From NCBI GenBank assembly GCA_035763125.1, contig DASUBU010000001.1, forward strand, positions 1 to 21,781: a stretch of 21,781 nucleotides of DNA, in the 5' to 3' direction. Under the pieces are notes generated by a model. The model saw nothing but the letters and a program-made list of their open reading frames with translations. It was not told the origin of the DNA and did not search any database. This document shows positions 15,632-21,781 of this stretch, in pieces (position 1 is the stretch's first letter; each line of letters opens with the position of its first letter). This stretch comes from SMAG-U1939 sp035763125. GTDB lineage: Bacteria > Chloroflexota > Ktedonobacteria > Ktedonobacterales > JADMIN01. The translations under genes were made by a program, and so were the position numbers.

Positions 15632-16993
15632 ATGCCCATGTACACCCCGACCCGACAGCAGACCGACCAGCTTGCGCGCGACGCGCGTGCCCTGCTCGAA
15701 ACGCTCTGCCGCCAGCCTAGCATCGCCGCGCAGGGCATTGGTATCGCCGAGATGGCCGATCTCGTCGAAGGCGAGCTGCGCGAGACGGGCTTCGCCACCA
15801 GGCGCTTCAGCGTCAAAGGCGCGCCGCCGATTGTCTACGGCGAGCTGCCGGGCGGCCCCACCACTATCCTGCTCTACGACCACTACGACGTGCAGCCGCC
15901 GGAGCCGCTGGACCTGTGGGATTCAGAGCCCTTCGAGCCGACCGTGCGCGACGGCAAGCTCTACGCCCGCGGCACCTCCGACGATAAAGGCGAGATCGCC
16001 GCGCGGCTGACCGCCATCCGCGCGCTGCGCCGCGAGCTGGGCCGGCTGCCCGTCACGCTCAAGTACATCATCGAGGGCGAGGAAGAGATCGGCAGCCCGC
16101 ACTTCGACCAGATCATCGCGCCGCATGCCAAGCTGCTAAAGGCCGACGGCTGCCTGTGGGAGGGCGCCGGCTTCGAGCCAGACGGCCGGCTTGGGCTGAC
16201 CCTTGGGAGCAAGGGCCTGCTCTACGTCCAGCTCGACGTGCGCTGCATGGCGCGCGACGCCCACTCCGGCGGGGCGGCGGTGCTACCCAGCGCGGCCTGG
16301 CGGCTGGTCCAGGCGCTCGCCACACTCAAGACGCCCGCCGGAAAGGTCCGCATCCCCGGCTTCTACGATGCCGTCAAGCCGCCCTCTGCCGCCCAGCTTC
16401 AGGCGATGCGCGAGCAGCCCGACACCGACGCCGAGATCAAAGCGGCCTACGGCGTCGAGCGCTTCATTGACGATCTGCACGGCTTCGCGCTGCGCAAGCG
16501 CGGCTCTTTCGCGCCCACCTGCAACATCGCCGGCCTCGAGAGCGGCTATACCGGCCAGGGCAGCAAGACTGTGCTGCCGGCGGCGGCGATGTGCAAGATT
16601 GATTTCCGCCTAGTGCCCGACCAGGACCCCGACGACATCCTCGCCAAGCTCAAGCGTCATCTCGCCGACCAGGGCTACGGAGACATCGAGGTGAGCGTCT
16701 TCAGCCATGCGCGGCCGATTGTCACGCCGGTGGATGATCCATTCGCGCAGCGCGTCGCCCGGATCGCCGAAGCCTTCGCCGGCAAGCCGCCCTCGATCTC
16801 GCCCATCTCCCCCGGCACGCTGCCGCTGCTGGCCTCGCTGGAGAAGCGCGTGGGCGTGCCGGGCCTCTCGGCGCCGGGCGATCCGGTCTACTGGGCCAAT
16901 GGCGCCCACTCGCCCAACGAGCACATCCGCCTGGACGACCTGCGCCAGGCCGTCGCCTTCAACACGCATCTCTTCCAGGCGCTCGGAGAATAA
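15632..16993 (+). CDS. M20-family metallopeptidase (dipeptidase/ArgE/DapE type)
   Basis: A 453-residue cytoplasmic zinc hydrolase. Metal and catalytic residues of the family are in place: H84 and D86 in YDHYDVQPP, D118 in GTSDDKG (bridging Asp), E151/E152 in EGEEEIGS (general base and ligand), E177 as a further candidate ligand, and H426 in GAHSPNEH. The lid/dimerisation domain (about 190-320) includes DAHSGG around H211. Members cleave dipeptides or remove acyl or succinyl groups from amino acids. The YDHYDVQP and NGAHSPNEH forms match the broad dipeptidase subgroup of about 450 residues, so a dipeptidase is most likely. ATG 15632 has GGAG 4 bases upstream. ATG 15638 and GTG 15629 are in-frame alternatives. 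The gene converges with the S51-like gene after 96 bases. Confidence 0.93.
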   Translation: MPMYTPTRQQTDQLARDARALLETLCRQPSIAAQGIGIAEMADLVEGELRETGFATRRFSVKGAPPIVYGELPGGPTTILLYDHYDVQPPEPLDLWDSEPFEPTVRDGKLYARGTSDDKGEIAARLTAIRALRRELGRLPVTLKYIIEGEEEIGSPHFDQIIAPHAKLLKADGCLWEGAGFEPDGRLGLTLGSKGLLYVQLDVRCMARDAHSGGAAVLPSAAWRLVQALATLKTPAGKVRIPGFYDAVKPPSAAQLQAMREQPDTDAEIKAAYGVERFIDDLHGFALRKRGSFAPTCNIAGLESGYTGQGSKTVLPAAAMCKIDFRLVPDQDPDDILAKLKRHLADQGYGDIEVSVFSHARPIVTPVDDPFAQRVARIAEAFAGKPPSISPISPGTLPLLASLEKRVGVPGLSAPGDPVYWANGAHSPNEHIRLDDLRQAVAFNTHLFQALGE

Positions 16994-17089
16994 CGGGCTG
17001 CGTGGCCGGGCGCGGCATGCCTCGCCCCTACGGATGTTCAAGCGTATCTGGGCTTGGCGATAGCGCACGAGTGCGTGTGCGGCATGTGT

Positions 17090-18223
17090 CTATGACGGCT
17101 GCTCGGGCTCACGGCGCCAGCGCGGGCCGTCGGGCGTGTCCTCAATCAGGATGCCCTCGGCGGCCAGCGCCGCACGCAGTTGGTCCGCCAGCGCGAACTG
17201 CCGCCCGCCGCGCAGCTCCGCGCGCAGCGCCACCAGCGCTTCCGCCAGCCGTTCGGGCACTCCCTCGGCCGCGGCGCTTGCCTCTCCGTCAGTGGTCGCC
17301 TCGGCGGGAGGATCCTCCGCATCCGCAACGGGGTCAGCGACGGCCATGGACACCGGCTCGGGCGCTAGCGCCGCCGTCACTCGCCCCTGAGTGGGCAGGT
17401 CGTCTCCATCCGCGCGCAACGTCGCCAGCGGGAATGTCGCCCCCCTGGCGTATTCAGCCATCTGCCCGCCGCGTAGCACGTGGACGGCTCCTTTGCCTGC
17501 CACGCGCGCCGTCTCCTCCACGAAATCCAGCACGCAGGCGGTGTGCTCGTCAATGCCCAGCGTCACTACGTCCGGCGGCAGAGCTGACAGCAGGCACTCG
17601 AAGCGCTCGCGCCCCACGAAGCAATGGCTCGTGTCTACCTCGTCGCCGCCCTCAGTGTTGTTCCAATGCGGCACGATGGCCAGGCGCAGTCCCAGCGGGC
17701 CGAAGAGGTCCAGTCCCGCCACCCAGCGCGGCACTTCGCCAGCCTTGAAGATCTCGTAGACCGGCAGGCTGCACGCGCCAAGGGCGATCGAGGCCGCGCT
17801 GGCGAGGTAGAGCGCCGCGCCGGCAGCGTGCGCCTGGGCGAATGCGGCGAGATAGGCCGTCCCTGCCAGCTCGCGCACCATATAGGTTGGACTGCCCGGT
17901 CCAGCGACCACACAGCGTGCCTCGGCAATCGCCCTCCGCGCTGCCGTGCCCGCCGGCGTCCCCAGTGCTGCGCGGCGCGTCTCGATCACACGCGGCTGCG
18001 GCCGTAGCTCGCCCAGTGAATCCGCAATGAAGTCGGCGATCTTGCCGGCTACGCGCAGATGGTTCGGCTGAAAGCCCGCGGGACTATCGAGCACGGCGAC
18101 TGTCCGCGGCTCCGGCACCCGCCGTAGCAGATCGAAGAGCACGCGCCGCCCGGCCGCGCTCGTCTCGCCCGAACCCAGAATCGCCACTGGCCCCGGCGCC
18201 GTTGTGGTCTTGGCTTCCATCAT
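17090..18223 (-). CDS. Peptidase S51/cyanophycinase-like protein fused to a CysRS C-terminal-type domain
   Basis: A 377-residue protein. Residues 12-270 resemble the S51/class I glutamine-amidotransferase-like fold: an opening strand VAILGSGETSAAG, AGPGSPTYMVREL (108-119), a nucleophile-elbow position with S142 in LASAASIAL where the family has GxSAG, and GIDEHTACVL (223-232). The elbow glycines are missing here, so activity as a serine peptidase is uncertain. An Ala/Glu/Asp/Pro-rich linker (about 285-320) leads to residues 322-371, which look like the small C-terminal domain of cysteinyl-tRNA synthetase: LRAELRGGRQFALADQLRAA, then GILIEDTPDGPRWRR. The ATG at 18223 has AAGGAAG 8 bases upstream. 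Its upstream region holds a TATGAT -10 candidate beside a palindrome. Confidence 0.78.
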   Translation of the reverse strand: MMEAKTTTAPGPVAILGSGETSAAGRRVLFDLLRRVPEPRTVAVLDSPAGFQPNHLRVAGKIADFIADSLGELRPQPRVIETRRAALGTPAGTAARRAIAEARCVVAGPGSPTYMVRELAGTAYLAAFAQAHAAGAALYLASAASIALGACSLPVYEIFKAGEVPRWVAGLDLFGPLGLRLAIVPHWNNTEGGDEVDTSHCFVGRERFECLLSALPPDVVTLGIDEHTACVLDFVEETARVAGKGAVHVLRGGQMAEYARGATFPLATLRADGDDLPTQGRVTAALAPEPVSMAVADPVADAEDPPAEATTDGEASAAAEGVPERLAEALVALRAELRGGRQFALADQLRAALAAEGILIEDTPDGPRWRREPEQPS

Positions 18224-18264
18224 ATACCGTGCTTCCTTGGCGGCTGTGCGTCTCCGCTGCCCAT

Positions 18265-18281
18265 ATCATAGCGCATGCGCT
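18265..18281 (-). promoter_or_regulatory. Candidate -10 with adjoining 12-bp palindrome
   Basis: On the minus strand TATGAT (plus-strand 18265-18270) is a good -10 hexamer about 42 bases before the S51-like ATG. It touches the perfect palindrome AGCGCATGCGCT (18270-18281), which sits in the spacer where a repressor would block polymerase. No convincing -35 is present. Confidence 0.35.
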
Positions 18282-18357
18282 GTCCGCCTCATCGCTGTAT
18301 TCTTTCGCTGGTTTCGCATTACGGTTTCTGCATGACCTAATGAAGCGCTAGACTTCC

Positions 18358-18386
18358 TTGACATCAGCGCCCGCGCCCGATATGCT
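18358..18386 (+). promoter_or_regulatory. Sigma-70 promoter of the winged-helix regulator gene
   Basis: A perfect TTGACA (18358-18363), a 17-base spacer, and TATGCT (18381-18386, 4 of 6) lie 59 bases before the preferred GTG start. This is the best housekeeping promoter in the window. Transcription would start near 18393. Confidence 0.65.
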
Positions 18387-18445
18387 GCCTGGAGAGCCGC
18401 GCCGCGAGTGGTGCGGCCGTGCGCGCCGAGCGAGAGGAGCATGCT

Positions 18446-19087
18446 GTGCCGACCAGCCCGTGGGATCGGCGCTTCTTCGCGACCACGCGCGGCCAGATGC
18501 TCCAGCGACTCCGGCGGGGCGCCTGCACCGTGGACGAGCTGGCCGAGATGCTTGACCTCACCGATAACGCCATCCGCGCGCAGCTCGTGCTGCTGGAGCG
18601 CGACGGCCTCGTCCGCGAGGGTTTCCTGCGCCGGACGAGTGGCAGCCGCAAGCCGTCGCAGGAATACCTGCTCACCGCGGCCGCCGACCGCCTTTTCCCA
18701 AAGCCCTACGATCACGTCCTGGGTAGGCTGCTCACGGTGCTGGGCGAGTGGCATGGCCGCGCCGAGACGGAGGCCGCCGTCCGCGAGGTCGGCCGCCGCA
18801 TCGCCGAGGACGTCGGGACGATAGCCACGGAGGGCGACGCCCGCTCGCGCCTGGAGATGGCCGCGGGAGCTTTGAACGAGCTGGGCGGGTTGGCCGAGGT
18901 CGTGGAGGCTGACGGCGGCCTCTCCATTCGCGGATCGAGCTGCCCGCTAGCCGCGGTGGCGCCGGGCCATGCCGAGGTGTGTGGGCTAGCGGAGGCCTTC
19001 GTCGGCGCGGTCAGCGGCCTCGCGGTCTGCGCGCGCTGCGACCGAGGACCATCGCCGCGCTGCCGCTTCGACCTCGTGCCGGCGTAG
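18446..19087 (+). CDS. Winged-helix transcriptional regulator with SufR-like cysteine cluster
   Basis: A 213-residue regulator of the ArsR/COG2345 type. Residues 12-75 form a winged helix (RGQMLQRLRRGACTVDELAE, LTDNAIRAQLVLLERDGLVR, EYLLTAAA). A helical middle follows. The C-terminus has five cysteines spaced C-x12-C-x15-C-x2-C-x7-C (GSSCPLAAVAPGHAEVCGLA, AVCARCDRGPSPRC). SufR-type regulators of iron-sulfur assembly bind a cluster through C-x12-C-x13-C-x14-C, so this protein may sense Fe-S, redox or metal, though the spacing is not identical. GTG 18446 is chosen because AGGAG lies 6 bases upstream; GTG 18419 is an in-frame alternative without a site. No suf or isc genes are in view, so the targets are unknown. 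The stop codon lies inside a 19-bp inverted repeat. Confidence 0.82.
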   Translation: MPTSPWDRRFFATTRGQMLQRLRRGACTVDELAEMLDLTDNAIRAQLVLLERDGLVREGFLRRTSGSRKPSQEYLLTAAADRLFPKPYDHVLGRLLTVLGEWHGRAETEAAVREVGRRIAEDVGTIATEGDARSRLEMAAGALNELGGLAEVVEADGGLSIRGSSCPLAAVAPGHAEVCGLAEAFVGAVSGLAVCARCDRGPSPRCRFDLVPA

Positions 19088-19107
19088 TCGGCACGAGGTC
19101 GAAGCGG
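19063..19107. terminator. Perfect 19-bp inverted repeat over the regulator stop codon
   Basis: The arms 19063-19081 and 19089-19107 are exact reverse complements around a 7-base loop that contains most of the TAG stop (19085-19087). The left arm encodes the last residues of the regulator (RFDLVP). There is no T tract, so this is not a standard intrinsic terminator, but the hairpin would be very stable and could end or protect the transcripts of both convergent genes. Confidence 0.6.
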
Positions 19108-19134
19108 ACGCGCGTGTTGAGAATGCCCTCGGAT

Positions 19135-19168
19135 AAGAGCACTCTCTGGCTGCTCGACTAGTGCTCTT
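19135..19168. terminator. 9-bp inverted repeat at the end of the hydrolase gene
   Basis: AAGAGCACT (19135-19143) and AGTGCTCTT (19160-19168) are perfect reverse complements around a 16-base loop. The right arm covers the last codons of the hydrolase gene on the minus strand. It lies in the 70-base gap between convergent genes, so it may be a terminator, although no clear T run follows on the minus strand. Confidence 0.4.
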
Positions 19169-20240
19169 GCATCACTGGGCCTCCCGCGGCCAGCGGACGA
19201 ACCCGCGCAACCAGTTCGTTCAAGACCATCTCTGGATTGCTCAAGAAGGTGAGATGGCCTTCATGCTCCCACAGCAGCAGCTCTTTGTGGGGCGCCTGCA
19301 GCGTGGCAAAATACTCCTGGACGGAGTGGGCCGGCGTATACAGATCGAGTGCACCCTGGAAGAAGAACAGGGGCGTCTCGAACGTGGTTCCAGACTGCCG
19401 GGCATCGTAGGCCATGATCGGCTTCCAGAGCTTGGCGACCGAGGACTGGATTCCTCTGAAGAATGCAATGCCATCTTTGAGGGAGTAGCCCGGCGAGAAT
19501 AGCATCGCGGACAGCAGATCCCTCAGCGTGGGAAACGTCTCTACGCCGACCCTTCCTAGAGCCCGCCGCTCCATCCCTAAGGTCTTCGGGTCTGTGTACG
19601 GGGGAGGGCCAATGGTCTGCAGCACCTTGACCGTTTTGTCATCTCCCAGTCGCTGTGCTCGTTCCAGGGCCAGCGCATAGCCCAATGATTCGCCGCCTTT
19701 TGCATCCACGAACTGCCCCGCGCCGACGTAGGCCCAGAAGTGCTCGGAGCGGCGCTTGACCATGAGGGTGCCCAATACGGTGCCCCAGGACGCTCCAAAG
19801 AGGATGAGCTTGCGCTGGTTGAGGTGACGCAGAACCCACTCGGTCACCTGGATGCCGTCTTGCGCCATGCTCTCGATGGTGAGGCTATCGCTGCCAGCTC
19901 GGCCGTTGCGGCTCGCGGTCTTGCCCGCGCCGGGCTGGTCCCATTGCACGATGGTGAAGTCGCGCTCCCAGGCCCGAAAACGGGGAGTGAACGCCGAAAA
20001 GGCGATCCCTGGCCCGCCGTGGATGACGAGCAAGATCGGATTGTCGCGGTTCTCGCCTCGGATCTGAATCCATTGTGCGAGGGCGCCGATCTGGACGAAT
20101 TGGCCCTCCTGGATCTTGTTGGGTGTGCGGATGGCAAGCGCGCGCGCTTGCCGCAATTGGCGCAGCAGCCGGTAGAGCAGACCAATGCCAAGCAGCAGCG
20201 CGATGCCTCCGGCGATACTCCCGATGATAGTGATGAGCAT
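19158..20240 (-). CDS. Membrane-anchored alpha/beta hydrolase (proline iminopeptidase-like)
   Basis: A 360-residue protein. One N-terminal hydrophobic helix (residues 2-23, LITIIGSIAGGIALLLGIGL), followed by Arg-rich residues, anchors it in the membrane with the catalytic domain attached by a basic linker. The hydrolase domain (about 55-350) has the S33-type oxyanion motif HGGPG (74-78), WDQPGAGKT (100-108), the nucleophile S151 in GASWG, D299 in GALDLYTP, and H329 in HEGHL. Members cleave N-terminal proline or small esters; the substrate here is unknown. ATG 20240 has GAGGAAAG before it. A GTG at 20369 is in frame and overlaps the sigma-factor TGA as GTGA, but the extra 43 residues look unrelated to the family. 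GC3 is lower than in most of the window. Confidence 0.85.
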   Translation of the reverse strand: MLITIIGSIAGGIALLLGIGLLYRLLRQLRQARALAIRTPNKIQEGQFVQIGALAQWIQIRGENRDNPILLVIHGGPGIAFSAFTPRFRAWERDFTIVQWDQPGAGKTASRNGRAGSDSLTIESMAQDGIQVTEWVLRHLNQRKLILFGASWGTVLGTLMVKRRSEHFWAYVGAGQFVDAKGGESLGYALALERAQRLGDDKTVKVLQTIGPPPYTDPKTLGMERRALGRVGVETFPTLRDLLSAMLFSPGYSLKDGIAFFRGIQSSVAKLWKPIMAYDARQSGTTFETPLFFFQGALDLYTPAHSVQEYFATLQAPHKELLLWEHEGHLTFLSNPEMVLNELVARVRPLAAGGPVMQEH

Positions 20241-20365
20241 AGGCGCTTTCCTCGATTCCCAGCGTTCGGTGGGTGGGTCCCGCCACACAGGTCGTGTGTT
20301 CCGCCGCCTTGTCGCGCCTGCCTTGGCTGACCTTACGCCGTTCTTGAATTGAGGAGCTTGGGGAA

Positions 20366-21643
20366 TCACTGAAACAGCGTGGCCATGATCTGTAAGGACT
20401 GAGGAAGGGCCATGATCGTCATCTGTTCAGCGCTGTTCAGATCGACCAAACGTGAGCTGATCGCATCCTGGCCGGCGTAGGAGGCCATGATATCCGGCTC
20501 AATGAGGACATGTGGACGATCCAAGAGGAATGCGCGGGCAGCGGGCTCCAGGAGCAGCCCACTGACCAAGTCACCCAAAGAGGAACCACATTGTGGGCAA
20601 TCGACAATCAAGCAAGAGTGCTGGGGAAACAAGGGGAGTGGCATCGGCACGGACACGTCCTCACGTGCATGACGTGAAATGAGTCGTACGTGGACCTGAG
20701 ACCGGCACGTACCGCATATTCGGTGCTGGGTGGCGGTGGAAAAGAACTCGCAGGCGGCCCGCATGGCGCGTTTCATGGCGGGCAGGAACGACCGCATGCC
20801 AGCAAATGAGATGATATCGCCGGAGCCCGAGAGATCGAAGCCGTAGCGTGCTGAACAGTCCGGGCAGCGCAGACGCATCACCACCTCGCCCGATGGGCGC
20901 CGCTCGAACGTGCCCCGCAGACGGTATTTCCCGCACAGCATGCACCATCGCCGCGTTTCGTGCCAGCCCAGCGATTCGTCTTGGTTCACCAGCAGCCCAA
21001 ATGCCTCCGCATCGGCGCGTAGCGCACTGCTCAGCACCTGGCGCAGGTGACGGCGCGCCCGATGCAGCTTGAGCTCGAGCGCGCCCACGCTCATATCCAG
21101 CCGCTCGGCGACCTCGCGTTGGGACAGCTCCGCCAGGTAGCAGAGCTCAACGAGCTCGCGCGCACTCGCCGATAGATGGCCCAGGGCGCGATCGAGCAGG
21201 ATGTGCCGATCCTGGCGTTCCAGCTCTTCGTTAGGATCGAAAGCCAGTGGATCGAGCAGACTCGCACCCAGCAAGTCCGCCTCGTCCTCGACGTTTCCCA
21301 GGTGCGTTTCACGAGCGTTCCTGGCCAGGACACTCGCCTGACGCCGGCACACATTGCGGCAGATGCCATCCAGCCAGGACGCGAAACGCGCTGGCTCCCG
21401 CAGCTTTTCCAGGTGTCGCCAGGCCTCCATACAGGTTTCTTGCACCACATCCTCGGCGAGATCTGCGGTAATCCCGTTCAGCCGTGCCAGACGCAGCAGG
21501 CGCGGACGTGCCTCCTCCAAGAGCATGTCCAGGTTGGCACTCAAGGTCAAATGGGTGTGAGGGGTCTTGGGGCGGCAAATAGGGCACAGTAGCAGATCCA
21601 CTTCATGCTGACACACACTTTGTGCGGTTTGACTCTCAGGCAT
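20366..21643 (-). CDS. ECF-like sigma-70 factor with N- and C-terminal zinc motifs
   Basis: A 425-residue protein. Residues 39-105 are sigma region 2 (ARPRLLRLARLNGITADLAE, VQETCMEAWRHLEKLREPAR). Residues 140-205 are region 4 (LGHLSASARELVELCYLAEL and SQREVAERLDMSVGALELKL). An N-terminal C11-x-H13 with C20-x2-C23 may bind zinc. After region 4 come about 220 extra residues with CxxC pairs C234/C237, C260/C263, C310/C313 and C349/C352, which read as two four-cysteine zinc ribbons. A typical ECF factor has about 190 residues, so more than half of this protein is extension. No anti-sigma factor is visible, and the extension may do that job. ATG 21643 has AGGAGGG 7 bases upstream. The hydrolase gene follows on the same strand. 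Confidence 0.88.
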   Translation of the reverse strand: MPESQTAQSVCQHEVDLLLCPICRPKTPHTHLTLSANLDMLLEEARPRLLRLARLNGITADLAEDVVQETCMEAWRHLEKLREPARFASWLDGICRNVCRRQASVLARNARETHLGNVEDEADLLGASLLDPLAFDPNEELERQDRHILLDRALGHLSASARELVELCYLAELSQREVAERLDMSVGALELKLHRARRHLRQVLSSALRADAEAFGLLVNQDESLGWHETRRWCMLCGKYRLRGTFERRPSGEVVMRLRCPDCSARYGFDLSGSGDIISFAGMRSFLPAMKRAMRAACEFFSTATQHRICGTCRSQVHVRLISRHAREDVSVPMPLPLFPQHSCLIVDCPQCGSSLGDLVSGLLLEPAARAFLLDRPHVLIEPDIMASYAGQDAISSRLVDLNSAEQMTIMALPQSLQIMATLFQ

Positions 21644-21781
21644 AGCATAGCCCTCCTCTCAGCTCTCTCTGTTCTCCAGTCGCGTTCACATAGGCCAACC
21701 TTACGAACAATTTCAGCCATAAGGCAGATGCGCGTGCATCCTTGCCAGGGATGGCCGCGCCAGTCCGGATCCCAACGCTTT

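Noticed and set aside
20241..20365. Hydrolase start at GTG 20369, coupled to the sigma-factor stop by GTGA.
   Set aside because: The added 43 residues are Arg/Pro-rich without family resemblance, and they would bury the membrane helix; ATG 20240 has a strong ribosome site. It stays a minor alternative.

Overview
The window is GC-rich bacterial chromosome carrying about fifteen genes and no rRNA, tRNA, CRISPR array or insertion sequence that I can see. The gene content points to a soil or thermophilic Chloroflexota, perhaps Ktedonobacteria or Thermomicrobia-like: many two-component systems, a KdpD-type DUF4118 kinase, a QueA-like paralogue, and a sigma factor with zinc-ribbon extensions. No marker gene is present, so this is an inference.

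Layout. 1-660 (minus) is the 5' end of an acetyl-CoA synthetase gene with a long disordered N-terminal tail; it runs off the left edge. 1056-1934 (plus) is a tandem universal stress protein. 1976-3654 (minus) is a histidine kinase and OmpR-family regulator operon. It faces, across a promoter region holding a 12-bp tandem repeat, a large membrane histidine kinase (4002-6737, plus; DUF4118-GAF-PAS-PAS-HisKA-HATPase). Usp, DUF4118 and an OmpR/KdpE-like regulator recall a dispersed KdpDE-type sensory module. 6734-9458 (minus) encodes a cytochrome P450 and a group II PLP amino-acid decarboxylase. 9839-11955 (plus) is a receiver-only regulator followed by a PilJ_N-like membrane kinase.

12157-14731 (plus) is a compact run: an SDR-VOC fusion protein, a small basic/amphipathic ORF that is hard to see, and a divergent QueA-family protein whose GTG start overlaps the small ORF's TGA. 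Then come a small acidic antitoxin-like protein (minus), a double zinc-ribbon protein (plus), an M20 metallopeptidase (plus), a peptidase-S51-like protein fused to a CysRS C-terminal-type domain (minus), and a winged-helix regulator with a SufR-like cysteine cluster (plus) behind a good sigma-70 promoter. The right end (minus) carries a sigma-70/ECF-type factor with N- and C-terminal zinc motifs, followed by a membrane-anchored alpha/beta hydrolase.

The most unusual items are the hidden small ORF coupled to the QueA-like gene, the two domain fusions (SDR-VOC and S51-CysRS-C), the zinc-ribbon sigma factor, the 143-residue low-complexity tail on acetyl-CoA synthetase, and a perfect 19-bp inverted repeat over the stop codon of the regulator gene. 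I see no well-defined defence or mobile system.
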